The notes: generated from the sequence alone by a model not told the origin. Positions 17,245 to 25,846 are shown, numbered from the stretch's first letter. The stretch is 64,000 bases of DNA from SZUA-229 sp041589455 (GCA_041589455.1 JBFHVQ010000002.1:18065-82064); one strand, 5' to 3'. A program made the numbers and translations.

Positions 17245-17271
17245 ACTATTCAATTATTCAATTGAATAGTA
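17244..17271. promoter_or_regulatory. Perfect inverted repeat, probable ArsR-rhodanese operator
   Basis: Arms TACTATTCAAT (17244-17254) and ATTGAATAGTA (17261-17271) are perfect 11-bp inverses around the 6-nt spacer TATTCA. Length, AT-richness and a 6-nt centre resemble ArsR/SmtB operators. It lies in the 135-nt divergent region between the ArsR-rhodanese gene (start 17177) and the operon at 17313, overlapping the predicted -10/+1 region of the latter. Binding is inferred. Confidence 0.7.
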
Positions 17272-17312
17272 TATATTAAGCATATGTCCACCAGTTAACT
17301 CCCAGAGGCTCT

Positions 17313-18179
17313 ATGAACAGTATTGAAACCTTGATAATTGAAAATGAAGGCACCATCAGACTTGCCGTCTTTATCGGTATGCTGGTTCTTATGGGGCTCT
17401 GGGAATGGCTAGCCCCCAGGCGTGCACCCAAATTATCCAAACTACTGCGATGGAGCCATAATCTGGGACTGGTTTTTCTCAACAGCCTGCTACTAAGGCT
17501 AATTTTCCCTGCTGCTGCTGTTGGCATGGCCAGCTTTACCAGTGAATACCAATGGGGGCTATTCAATACTGTAGATCTACCCTTTATCATCGAGATCATC
17601 GCTGCAGTGATTCTGCTTGACCTGATAATCTATCTACAACATGTGCTGGTACATGCCGTTCCTGTCCTGTGGCGGCTGCATCGAGTACATCATGCAGACC
17701 TTGATTATGATGTCACCACTGGCATCCGCTTTCACCCCATTGAAATCATTCTCTCCATGGTCATCAAATTTGCTGCCATTGCCGCTCTGGGCCCTGCGGT
17801 AGTTGCGGTGATTATTTTTGAAGTACTGCTGAACGGTATGGCGATGTTTAATCACGGCAATATACAACTCCCGGAATCACTGGATAAACTACTTCGATTA
17901 ATTATCGTGACTCCGGATATGCACCGCGTACATCACTCTGTTGAGAACGATGAAACCAATAGCAATTTTGGATTCAACCTAAGCGTGTGGGATCGCATCT
18001 TTGGAACCTATCGCCAGCAGCCTCGTCTTAGCCATGAGACCATGCAAATAGGCATTCATCACTTTACCGAAAGCTCACAGACCAATCAGCTACCCGGAAT
18101 GTTAATGATCCCTTTTCAGGGGGACTCAACTGGCTATGCCATTAATCGCCGCAGCTGGAGCAAAGACGATGAAAAATAA
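17313..18179 (+). CDS. Sterol desaturase / fatty-acid hydroxylase superfamily membrane enzyme
   Basis: 288 residues with about four to six membrane helices. The di-iron histidine boxes are present: HVLVH (near residue 110), HRVHHADLDYD (near 125), FNHGN (near 178) and MHRVHHSVENDETNSNFGF (near 203-221). Enzymes of this superfamily insert oxygen into or desaturate lipid chains, or cleave ether lipids; the substrate here is unknown. AGAGG lies 4 nt before the start. It is the first gene of the operon controlled from the divergent ArsR-rhodanese region, and its stop overlaps the next gene by 11 nt. Context suggests a lipid modification tied to organoarsenic chemistry (inference). Confidence 0.9.
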   Translation: MNSIETLIIENEGTIRLAVFIGMLVLMGLWEWLAPRRAPKLSKLLRWSHNLGLVFLNSLLLRLIFPAAAVGMASFTSEYQWGLFNTVDLPFIIEIIAAVILLDLIIYLQHVLVHAVPVLWRLHRVHHADLDYDVTTGIRFHPIEIILSMVIKFAAIAALGPAVVAVIIFEVLLNGMAMFNHGNIQLPESLDKLLRLIIVTPDMHRVHHSVENDETNSNFGFNLSVWDRIFGTYRQQPRLSHETMQIGIHHFTESSQTNQLPGMLMIPFQGDSTGYAINRRSWSKDDEK

Positions 18180-19137
18180 AACCCTACGCTTACTCGCTTT
18201 CATTCTGTTAGCCTGCTTGGTCTCTCTGGCGCTGCTTAATCGTGACGCCCTGAATATCGACATGATAGAGCAAAATTTGCAACAGGCTGGCGCCTCTGCG
18301 CCGCTGATATTTATGTTGATTTACATTGCCAGCACCGTCCTGTTTTTACCCGGCTCTCTACTAACCCTGCTGGGCGGGGCATTATTTGGCCCTGTGCTGG
18401 GCACACTCTATAGCCTGAGTGCTGCAACACTGGGTGCAATAGCGGCCTTTATGATTGCCCGCTATCTGGCATCAGACTGGGTCACTCGAAAATCTGCCGG
18501 TCGCCTTCAGCAGCTAATCCAGGGAGTAGAACAGGAAGGCTGGCGCTTTGTAGCCTTTACACGACTGGTCCCCCTGTTTCCATTTAACCTGCTCAACTAT
18601 GCCCTCGGTCTCACCCGAATAAGCGTAACTCAATACAGTATTGCCACCTTTATTTTTATGCTGCCAGGAGCTGTGGCTTACACTTATCTGGGATATATGG
18701 GCAAAGAACTGGCTACAGGTGGTAGCGACCTTGTGCAAAAAATTATGCTTGCACTAGCACTTCTGGCAACAGTTGCCTTTATCCCTCGCCTGGTAAATCG
18801 CATGCGAAGCCGACCAGAGATGCTGGACATAACGGAACTAAAACAGCAAATGGATGAACAACAAAAAATATTACTACTGGATGTGCGCACCACTGACGAC
18901 TACCATGGCGAACAGGGACATATTGCCGGCTCCATGCTGATCCCGCTGGAACAGCTGCCACAACAAATTGAGCTCCTGGAAGCCTATCGTGATAAGCCGA
19001 TTGTAACAATCTGTCGAACTGACAGACGCTCCTCTACAGCCGCCAAAATATTATCTAAAATGGGTTTTAATCATGTTAAGGTAGCACGCATGGGCATGAC
19101 TGACTGGATCAAACAGCAATATCCCATCGAAAAATAA
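18169..19137 (+). CDS. VTT/SNARE-associated (TVP38-DedA type) membrane protein fused to a rhodanese domain
   Basis: 322 residues. Residues 1-210 hold the VTT domain with about five to six helices: FLPGSLLTLLGGALFGPVLG, a re-entrant region typical of the family, and FTRLVPLFPFNLLNYALGLT. Residues about 225-320 form a rhodanese domain (LLLDVRTTDDYHGEQGHIAG; active-site loop TICRTDRRSS with Cys). DedA/VTT proteins are implicated in lipid flipping and membrane homeostasis; the fusion places a cytoplasmic persulfide carrier on such a membrane unit. The start at 18169 has GGAG about 10 nt upstream and overlaps the preceding stop; an ATG at 18136 is less likely. Confidence 0.92.
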   Translation: MKNKTLRLLAFILLACLVSLALLNRDALNIDMIEQNLQQAGASAPLIFMLIYIASTVLFLPGSLLTLLGGALFGPVLGTLYSLSAATLGAIAAFMIARYLASDWVTRKSAGRLQQLIQGVEQEGWRFVAFTRLVPLFPFNLLNYALGLTRISVTQYSIATFIFMLPGAVAYTYLGYMGKELATGGSDLVQKIMLALALLATVAFIPRLVNRMRSRPEMLDITELKQQMDEQQKILLLDVRTTDDYHGEQGHIAGSMLIPLEQLPQQIELLEAYRDKPIVTICRTDRRSSTAAKILSKMGFNHVKVARMGMTDWIKQQYPIEK

Positions 19138-19153
19138 TTACAGATAAAGAACT

Positions 19154-20116
19154 ATGCACGATACCAAACCACTTTTATTGAAAACGGATTTTCCTGCTTT
19201 GCGTCGTAGCAATCTGGATACCCTGCAACTTAACCTTGGCTACACCTGCAACCAGAGTTGTCAGCATTGCCATGTCAACGCAGGCCCCAATAGAAAAGAA
19301 CAGATGTCACTTGAAACACTCGAACAAATTCTGACATTTGCAAAGCTTCACTCAATTAAGAAACTCGACCTAACCGGTGGTGCACCAGAACTCAACCCGC
19401 ATTTCCGCTGGCTAATAGAACAGGCATCCAGGCACGGCATTCATGTAATTGATCGCTGCAATTTAACTATATTAACGGAACAGAACCAGCATGACCTGGC
19501 GGAATTTCTGGCACAATATCAGGTAGAAATTGTTGCTTCACTGCCCTGCTATAGTCAGGAGAATGTTGACAAACAAAGAGGCAAAGGTGTATTTGACCGT
19601 AGCATACAGGGACTTAAAATTTTAAATGCTCTGGGTTACGGAAAAAGCAATAATGATTTGCAGTTAAATTTAATGTACAACCCCGGCGGTGCATTTTTAC
19701 CCCCCTCGCAACAAACCCTTGAAGCAGATTATAAACAGAAACTGAAAAATGATTTTGAAATTGAATTCAATCAACTGCTCACACTAACAAATATGCCAAT
19801 AATGCGTTTCGGAAGCAGCCTGCTTAGCAAAAATAAATTTGATGACTACATGCAACTGCTTAAACAAGCTCACAATGATGACAACCTTGAAACCGTTATG
19901 TGTCGGAGCCTGATTAGCATTGACTGGCAAGGATATATCTATGACTGTGATTTCAACCAGATGCTTGACATCCCAAGCCAGCTAAAAACCGAGTATAAAA
20001 CACATATTTCAAAACTTAATTTTGAAACTTTACAAAATAATACTATCGCCATTGCAGACCATTGCTATGGCTGCACTGCTGGCAACGGATCAAGCTGTGG
20101 GGGTGCACTAAGTTAG
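19154..20116 (+). CDS. arsS: ArsS-type radical SAM enzyme (arsenosugar biosynthesis)
   Basis: 320 residues. The radical SAM cluster motif CNQSCQHC is at residues 32-39, followed by LTGGAPELNPHF, the family's version of the GGE region. The C terminus carries a DUF3641-type domain ending in HCYGCTAGNGSSCGG, the Cys-rich tail in which some relatives use selenocysteine; here it is cysteine. The family corresponds to the arsenosugar-biosynthesis radical SAM (seleno)protein ArsS, proposed to transfer the 5'-deoxyadenosyl group of SAM to dimethylarsenite on the way to oxo-arsenosugars. arsM five kilobases of operon later fits this assignment. The next gene starts 2 nt after the stop. The sequence from here on looks more A-rich than the two genes before it. 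Confidence 0.92.
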   Translation: MHDTKPLLLKTDFPALRRSNLDTLQLNLGYTCNQSCQHCHVNAGPNRKEQMSLETLEQILTFAKLHSIKKLDLTGGAPELNPHFRWLIEQASRHGIHVIDRCNLTILTEQNQHDLAEFLAQYQVEIVASLPCYSQENVDKQRGKGVFDRSIQGLKILNALGYGKSNNDLQLNLMYNPGGAFLPPSQQTLEADYKQKLKNDFEIEFNQLLTLTNMPIMRFGSSLLSKNKFDDYMQLLKQAHNDDNLETVMCRSLISIDWQGYIYDCDFNQMLDIPSQLKTEYKTHISKLNFETLQNNTIAIADHCYGCTAGNGSSCGGALS

Positions 20117-20118
20117 CT

Positions 20119-20823
20119 ATGAAACCCTCACGCATATCAATCATCATACCTTGTCTTAACGAAGCCAGTTACATTCTTGACACCCTTAAACCTTTACAGG
20201 CGCTACGCAGAAGAGGTCATGAGATAATTCTGGTAGATGCGCAAAGCGCAGACAACACAGTCGAACTATCTCGCCAACTAGTTGATCTAGTAATAACCTC
20301 AGCACCAGGCAGAGCCAGACAAATGAATCATGGCGCACAATATGCCACAGGTGATGTCTTATGCTTTATACATGCAGACACAGTTTGCCCAGATCACATT
20401 GATCAGTTAATTAGCAACACCCTTTGTCAGTCAAAAAAAACATGGGGGCGCTTTGATGTGCAGCTCAGCGGCTCCTTCTGGATATTTAGAATCATTGAAT
20501 GGATGATGAATAAACGCTCCTGCCTTACAGCTATAGCAACCGGTGACCAGGGTATATTTATCTGCAGGAATATATTCCATAAAATTTCAGGATTCGCTGA
20601 CATTTCACTGATGGAAGATATCGAAATCTGTAAGCGATTGCGAAAAATTTCACGCCCTATCTGCGTCAACAAAGGACATTTAATCACCTCAAGTCGACGC
20701 TGGGAACAACAGGGCATTCTACGCACTATGTTTTTAATGTGGAGTTTACGCCTAGGTTATTTTATGGGCTTACCCACAAACACGCTCGCCAGCAAATACC
20801 GGACACATGTCTCAGAAAAATAA
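20119..20823 (+). CDS. Glycosyltransferase family 2, rSAM/selenodomain-associated type (TIGR04283-like)
   Basis: 234 residues. The GT-A fold is seen in ISIIIPCLNEASYILDTL at the N terminus, EIILVDAQSADNT, and the metal-binding FIHADT (DxD-like) near residue 81; GDQGIFICRN and LMEDIEICKRL follow. No membrane helices. These transferases are the recurrent genomic partners of ArsS-type radical SAM enzymes and are expected to transfer a sugar from a nucleotide donor; a role in glycosylating the arsenoribose intermediate is inference. The ATG at 20119 lies 2 nt after the arsS stop; the ATG at 20062 lies inside arsS and is rejected. It overlaps the next gene by 17 nt. Confidence 0.9.
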   Translation: MKPSRISIIIPCLNEASYILDTLKPLQALRRRGHEIILVDAQSADNTVELSRQLVDLVITSAPGRARQMNHGAQYATGDVLCFIHADTVCPDHIDQLISNTLCQSKKTWGRFDVQLSGSFWIFRIIEWMMNKRSCLTAIATGDQGIFICRNIFHKISGFADISLMEDIEICKRLRKISRPICVNKGHLITSSRRWEQQGILRTMFLMWSLRLGYFMGLPTNTLASKYRTHVSEK

Positions 20824-21439
20824 ACAACTAATCGTTTTTGCAAAATCACCGATTTCAGGCAGTTGCAAAACAAGACTGATACCCCTACTTGGTGAAAAAG
20901 CGACAACCGATCTTTACAAAAAACTTTCTACGCATTGCCTTAACCAGATCAAAGAAATTAGAAACATTGATATATCATTACAGGTATTTCCTGACACATC
21001 ACATGATTTTATTCAAAAGCTCAACACACAGTTCAATACAACTCTAAAACCACAAACTGGCAATAATCTTGGTGAAAGAATGCATCATGGGATACACTAC
21101 TCATTAATAAAATATAGCCAGTGCGTACTTATTGGCACAGACTGCCCGGAAATTAATTCAGCATATATTGAACGCGCTTTTCATGCACTAGAATCTACAG
21201 ACATTGTTCTTGGACCCGCCAATGATGGTGGCTATGTCCTGATAGGCGCAAATAAAATACAACCTGAATTATTTCACAACATTGAGTGGAGCACTGAAAG
21301 CGTGCTAAAACAACAAATCAAGAACTGTGAAAACTTAAATTACAGCTATCAACTATTACCCGCATTATGGGACCTGGATTTACCTCAGGATTACATCCGG
21401 CACCAGAACCGACTTAAGCAACTCTCTATCTTAGAATAA
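20807..21439 (+). CDS. Nucleotidyl/glycosyltransferase-like protein, rSAM/selenodomain-associated type (TIGR04282-like)
   Basis: 210 residues. The N terminus LIVFAKSPISGSCKTRLIP is the CofC/MobA-like nucleotide-binding loop of the DUF2064 family; GNNLGERM, VLIGTDCPEI and GPANDGGYVLIGANK are the further conserved blocks, with Asp residues for metal binding. It is the second of the two transferases that regularly accompany ArsS-type radical SAM enzymes. Exact reaction is unknown; activation or transfer of a sugar is likely. The overlap with the upstream gene (17 nt) and the 15-nt gap to arsM show tight operon packing. Confidence 0.9.
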   Translation: MSQKNKQLIVFAKSPISGSCKTRLIPLLGEKATTDLYKKLSTHCLNQIKEIRNIDISLQVFPDTSHDFIQKLNTQFNTTLKPQTGNNLGERMHHGIHYSLIKYSQCVLIGTDCPEINSAYIERAFHALESTDIVLGPANDGGYVLIGANKIQPELFHNIEWSTESVLKQQIKNCENLNYSYQLLPALWDLDLPQDYIRHQNRLKQLSILE

Positions 21440-21454
21440 ATATTGAGGCCAATT

Positions 21455-22258
21455 ATGGATCAACTTGAAGCAGATAAAATACGAAATCAGGTAAGAGACT
21501 CTTACAGCAAGGTTGCTGAAGCTGACAACAACGGCGACTGCTGCGGTGTCGCCTCCAGTTGCTGCGGCGTATCTGATGAACAACAAATCAATCAACTCAT
21601 CTCAACACGACTCGGTTATAGTGAAGAAGATATACGCAATACACCTGATGGTGCAGACATGGGCCTTGGCTGCGGCAACCCAAAGGCTATCGCGGAACTA
21701 AAAACTGGGGAAACAGTCATCGATCTGGGAAGCGGTGGTGGCTTCGACGCCTTTCTTGCCGCCAATGAAGTGGGTGATACAGGCAAGGTTATTGGTATTG
21801 ATATGACACCAGAAATGCTCAGTAAAGCTCGCGCAAATGCAGAAAAAGGTCAATATAAACAGGTGGAATTCCGTCTTGGCGAAATAGAACATATGCCTGT
21901 TGCTGACAATTATGCAGACGTCATTATTTCTAATTGCGTTATTAATCTGTCACCCAATAAACAACGTGTATTTAATGAGGCTTATCGCATATTAAAAACT
22001 GGTGGCCGTCTGGCGATTTCTGATGTTGTTTGCAGCACAAAATTACCAGATGATATTCGAGACAATGTACAGCTTTACTCTGCCTGCGTTAGTGGCGCCT
22101 CAAGTATAAAAGAAATCGAGACGATGCTTAACTCCTCTGGATTCACCGACATCTCCATCACAGCTAAAGATGATAGTCGTGAGTTTATCAAAGATTGGGC
22201 GCCCGGCAGCAATATTGAGAATTATGTTTTATCCGCATACATTCAGGCAAGAAAATAA
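21455..22258 (+). CDS. arsM: Arsenite S-adenosylmethionine methyltransferase ArsM
   Basis: 267 residues. A Cys-rich N terminus (CCGVASSCCG, residues 29-38) leads to MGLGCGNP (Cys73) and the SAM-binding motif VIDLGSGGGFDAF (residues 88-100). ISNCVINLSP gives Cys161 and YSACVSGA gives Cys211; Cys73, Cys161 and Cys211 correspond to the three As(III)-binding cysteines of ArsM enzymes. It should methylate arsenite stepwise to mono-, di- and trimethyl forms; dimethylarsenite is the expected ArsS substrate. ATG at 21455 has TGAGG 6 nt upstream, so the TTG at 21443 is rejected. Last gene of the six-gene operon. Confidence 0.95.
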   Translation: MDQLEADKIRNQVRDSYSKVAEADNNGDCCGVASSCCGVSDEQQINQLISTRLGYSEEDIRNTPDGADMGLGCGNPKAIAELKTGETVIDLGSGGGFDAFLAANEVGDTGKVIGIDMTPEMLSKARANAEKGQYKQVEFRLGEIEHMPVADNYADVIISNCVINLSPNKQRVFNEAYRILKTGGRLAISDVVCSTKLPDDIRDNVQLYSACVSGASSIKEIETMLNSSGFTDISITAKDDSREFIKDWAPGSNIENYVLSAYIQARK

Positions 22259-22270
22259 TCATTATACTAA

Positions 22271-24253
22271 TCATTTATTATCTTCTGGCTTAACCGGTAA
22301 AATCAGGGAAAACATTGCGCCTTTGCCTTTTCCTTCGCTGTGAACTTTAATATCACCATTCAATTCTTTTGCCATTAATGCGCTATGGTGCAAACCATAG
22401 CCATGCCCGCCTTTTCTCTTTTTGTAGCCAAACTCAAAAAGACGGGTCATAGTTTCATCATCTATACCAACACCATTATCTTTAACTGAAAACTCCAAAT
22501 CTTTTCCATACTGTTTTATACCTAATACAATATTTCTATTATCCACATCATTATTCATAAGCGCATATTTTGCATTACTAATAAAATTAACCAGAACCTG
22601 TATGACTTTATGCTTATCTACTGTCAACTCTTCATTAACTTCATACTCATAAGTCAGTGTAACTCGATTATTATTGAGACTGGATATGTTTATCTTTACT
22701 GCATCATCAAACAACTGACTTGCCAATATGGTTTCAACAATACCCATGCCTCCCGCATACGCCTGCTGCATTGAAATAATAGTTTTTATATGATCAATAT
22801 TATCTCCAAGACAATCTAGCTCTTTGATCTGATTCTTCTGATCCACTTCGATCTGACTAGCAAGCTTTTCAATATAGGGTATTATGAATTTTCCTTTTTC
22901 ATCATTTTCTATAAAATTACAAAGATCTGATTTATTCTCATTCAACAGGTCTGATACCTTGCTCAGACTCAGCACCTTGCTATTTCTTATTTTTTCTTTT
23001 AGCACTGATGTCGATACATTAATACTATTTAAAACATTTCCAACATTATGCAGCACGCCACTAGCAACTTCAGCCATACCCGCGCTTCTTGCAACGGTCG
23101 CTATTTTAGAATTCAAATCCTTCAATTCTTCTGTTCTTTCATTAACTTTAATTTCCAGACCTTCATTTAGTTCTTTTAACGTTTTCTGAAAAACTTCACG
23201 TTCTGTCACATCACGAATAACAACCTGAATCAACTCTTTACCTCTCAAGTCGATAGCGGTTATTTCCACATCCACTGATATCTCTACGTCGTAAATATTA
23301 GAAAAGAACCAATGATACCTTTTTTTAACCCCTACTTTCGCCTGCTTGATTGCTTCACTTATAGGAATCGAGTGTGATTCCTTCTCATCAATCCTGAAAC
23401 GATTAACAAAATCAGAATCTATATCACCTAAATCTTCGATATTATTCACCGAAAACATGGCTAATGCATTTTCATTTGCATCAATAATCTGATTATTTTC
23501 GAGCACTAGCACCGAATCCATACTTCCTTCAATTAGCGCTTTAAACTTCATCCCTTCATTTTCAATATGCCATGCTTGCTGTGATATTCTGCGTAAAATA
23601 TACAACGAGCTAACAAATATCAGCACAACCACCACCACACTTAACAAAGTGACCGTTCTTGACGCAGCCTGCTTAGACAACCTTGACTGCTCAACAATTT
23701 TATCATTTTTCTTTTTTTGTAGTTCCAACATACGATCTACAATATCAAAAACCTGAGTCTGGTATTCGAGTGCCAGTTCTATCAACTCTAATGCTTGCTG
23801 TCTATTCCCCGCTATAACATTTTCATAAATATCATATTGAACAGCAACGGCATTTATCGAAATATCTCGTTGCTCATCCAGCATTTTCATTTCGTCCTGA
23901 TCGAGTTCGAGTGCAATATATTTTTCACGAGCCTGTAAAAAAGCAGTTCCTTGCTCTCTGAATTTTATCCACTCTTCGTCAACAAGAAATTCATCTTCGA
24001 CCAGCAGTGTCATCATTAGCCTGAGATTTCTTTCCCTGGCGGATATTCTCATATCATATAATAAACCTGTCTTTACATACGAGGCTTTAACCAACTCATC
24101 AAGACTCTGGCTTAATGACCTCAATTCATTGAGCGAGATAATACTCATCAAAATGATTAACGCACAGGTTACTAACAGACCTGATATCAGTGCATTTCTG
24201 ATATTTTTGATGGCTGGATAGGCTGATGAAAAATGTGAATCGTGAACCGACAT
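22271..24253 (-). CDS. Membrane-bound PAS sensor histidine kinase
   Basis: 660 residues. Two membrane helices (about 21-43 and 203-223) bracket a helical periplasmic sensor; then a PAS domain (about 232-350, ALIEGSMDSVLVLENNQII), a coiled coil, and the kinase core. The phosphoacceptor is in GVLHNVGNVLNS near residue 402. The ATPase part has NFISNAKYAL (N box), DNGVGIDDE (G1), FEFGYKKRKGGHGYGLH (F/G2). The VLHNVGN phosphoacceptor box is a distinctive subtype found in many sensor kinases lacking an adjacent regulator, and none is present here. A long inverted repeat lies immediately before the start codon (24254-24293). It converges on arsM with a 12-nt gap. Confidence 0.94.
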   Translation of the reverse strand: MSVHDSHFSSAYPAIKNIRNALISGLLVTCALIILMSIISLNELRSLSQSLDELVKASYVKTGLLYDMRISARERNLRLMMTLLVEDEFLVDEEWIKFREQGTAFLQAREKYIALELDQDEMKMLDEQRDISINAVAVQYDIYENVIAGNRQQALELIELALEYQTQVFDIVDRMLELQKKKNDKIVEQSRLSKQAASRTVTLLSVVVVVLIFVSSLYILRRISQQAWHIENEGMKFKALIEGSMDSVLVLENNQIIDANENALAMFSVNNIEDLGDIDSDFVNRFRIDEKESHSIPISEAIKQAKVGVKKRYHWFFSNIYDVEISVDVEITAIDLRGKELIQVVIRDVTEREVFQKTLKELNEGLEIKVNERTEELKDLNSKIATVARSAGMAEVASGVLHNVGNVLNSINVSTSVLKEKIRNSKVLSLSKVSDLLNENKSDLCNFIENDEKGKFIIPYIEKLASQIEVDQKNQIKELDCLGDNIDHIKTIISMQQAYAGGMGIVETILASQLFDDAVKINISSLNNNRVTLTYEYEVNEELTVDKHKVIQVLVNFISNAKYALMNNDVDNRNIVLGIKQYGKDLEFSVKDNGVGIDDETMTRLFEFGYKKRKGGHGYGLHHSALMAKELNGDIKVHSEGKGKGAMFSLILPVKPEDNK

Positions 24254-24293
24254 ATGAGCTTTCTTAATTATATTAAGAAAAAGTATAGCTCAT
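24254..24293 (-). promoter_or_regulatory. Stem-loop abutting the start codon of the histidine kinase gene
   Basis: On the minus strand the leader reads as nested inverted repeats: outer arms ATGAGCT/AGCTCAT (24293-24287 and 24260-24254) and inner arms TTCTTAAT/ATTAAGAA around a 3-nt loop, with a 7-nt bulge. The last base of the outer arm is directly next to the ATG, and the only purine-rich ribosome-binding candidate (AAGAAAG) lies within the 3' arm. It could mask translation initiation. Confidence 0.45.
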
Positions 24294-24443
24294 AGGATAG
24301 AACAAAAAGTTTATTCGAAGACCGCCCGCTAAAACGGAGACACCTGCTTTACGCTATTTTTAGCAAGTAATAACATAATGATATTTGTTTTTTATAAATA
24401 AGGGGCCGCTATTACAGCCACACCCCTTGGTATAAACACGGTG

Positions 24444-25799
24444 CTAACGCATCGTGACCAGCTCTTCAGCGCTCGTTGGGTGTATCGCAACCGTATCATC
24501 AAAGTCTTTTTTGGTCGCCCCCATTCTCATGGCAACAGCGAAGCCCTGCAGCATTTCATCACAACCCGGGCCAATAATATGACAACCAACCACTTTCTCC
24601 TGAGCCCCCAGACACACCAGCTTCATCGCGGTCGGCACTTCATGGCTTGTCATCGCGTTATACATGGCGGTAAAGCGTGTTTGATACACTTTTACCGCAT
24701 CCCCATGCTCTTTCCTGGCTTCTTCTTCTGTCAGACCAACCGTGCCAATCGGTGGATGACTAAACACAACCGTTGAGATCAGATTGTAATCCAGATGACG
24801 ATCGCTCTGATTATTGTATAAGCGATCAGCAAGGCGCCTACCAGCAGCGATTGCCACCGGTGTTAACGGCTCACGACCGGTTACATCACCAAGCGAAAAT
24901 ATATTAGACACATTGGTATTCTGGAAAGTGTCACAGGGGATAAAACCGGCCTCATCTCGCTCCAGCCCTGCCGCATCAAGGTTCATACCTTGGGTATTTG
25001 GGTGACGGCCTATCGCCCATATCAGCACATCATAGCCTGTATTTTTATTCCCTTTATCATCACAAAGTGTCAGGCTGCCATCTTCTTCCTTGATCACTTC
25101 GGTAATCTGCGTCTGGGCAACGATTTCGATACCCTGATCCATCATTTCTTCGAGCAGGGTTTCTCGTAACATATGATCAAATGTACGCAGTAAATGCTTC
25201 TTTCTTAAGTACATATTGACATCACTTCCCAGGGCTTTCAGCACACCAGCAACTTCAACGGCGATATACCCGGAACCCACTATTGCGACCTTTTTAGGAC
25301 ATTCCGTTAATTCAAAAAAACCATCTGATGTCATACCATGCTCAGCACCCGGAATCTCTGGAACCGTCGGCGTTGTACCCGGCGAGACCACAATGTGCTT
25401 TGCGGTGTATTTTTTGCCATCCACATCAAGCGTATTCGCATCCACAAACGAGGCAAAGCCCTGTAGCTCATCGATGTTCGAGTCTGCCAGGTAATTGTGA
25501 TACCAGTTGTTAATACCTGATATATAATTTTCTCGCTTGGTCACCAGATGATTCCAGTCGAAACCTTTATTTTCTATATCAAAGCCATAATCTCTGGCAT
25601 CGTCCAGGGCATGCGCCAGATTAGCGCCAAACCACATCACTTTCTTTGGCACACAGCCCACATTCACACAGGTACCGCCTATTTTACCCATTTCTACTAC
25701 TGCACATTTAGCACCATATGTCGCTGCACGCTCAGCCACTGAAAGCCCGCCGCTACCTGCACCAATTGCGATTAAGTCATAATCATATTTTTTTGCCAT
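24444..25799 (-). CDS. gor: Glutathione-disulfide reductase
   Basis: 451 residues. FAD motif GAGSGGLSVAERAA (near residue 13), redox-active disulfide GGTCVNVGCVPKK (near residue 42), NADPH motif GSGYIAVEVAGVL with the Arg-rich turn YLRKKHLLRTFD, and the C-terminal His-Glu pair HPTSAEELVTMR. It regenerates glutathione from its disulfide with NADPH in the cytoplasm; dimeric flavoprotein. The start at 25799 has AGGG upstream; the longer reading from 25847 would overlap the divergent ubiA start. Two hundred bases separate it from the kinase gene. Confidence 0.95.
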   Translation of the reverse strand: MAKKYDYDLIAIGAGSGGLSVAERAATYGAKCAVVEMGKIGGTCVNVGCVPKKVMWFGANLAHALDDARDYGFDIENKGFDWNHLVTKRENYISGINNWYHNYLADSNIDELQGFASFVDANTLDVDGKKYTAKHIVVSPGTTPTVPEIPGAEHGMTSDGFFELTECPKKVAIVGSGYIAVEVAGVLKALGSDVNMYLRKKHLLRTFDHMLRETLLEEMMDQGIEIVAQTQITEVIKEEDGSLTLCDDKGNKNTGYDVLIWAIGRHPNTQGMNLDAAGLERDEAGFIPCDTFQNTNVSNIFSLGDVTGREPLTPVAIAAGRRLADRLYNNQSDRHLDYNLISTVVFSHPPIGTVGLTEEEARKEHGDAVKVYQTRFTAMYNAMTSHEVPTAMKLVCLGAQEKVVGCHIIGPGCDEMLQGFAVAMRMGATKKDFDDTVAIHPTSAEELVTMR

Positions 25800-25846
25800 G
25801 ATAAACCCTGTAGTGAAATCTCGAGGTCGGGTAATATACCAGCACA

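Noticed and set aside
20062..20118. Upstream start for the GT2-like transferase
   Set aside because: It lies inside the arsS Cys-rich tail in another frame; ATG 20119 begins directly at the GT-A fold.
24361..24443. GGGG/CCCC pairing after gor as a terminator
   Set aside because: The arms are only six bases, the loop is long and the following sequence is A-rich rather than T-rich on the minus strand.
24441..24776. 111-codon plus-strand reading
   Set aside because: It is a shadow of the glutathione reductase gene; no recognisable domain.
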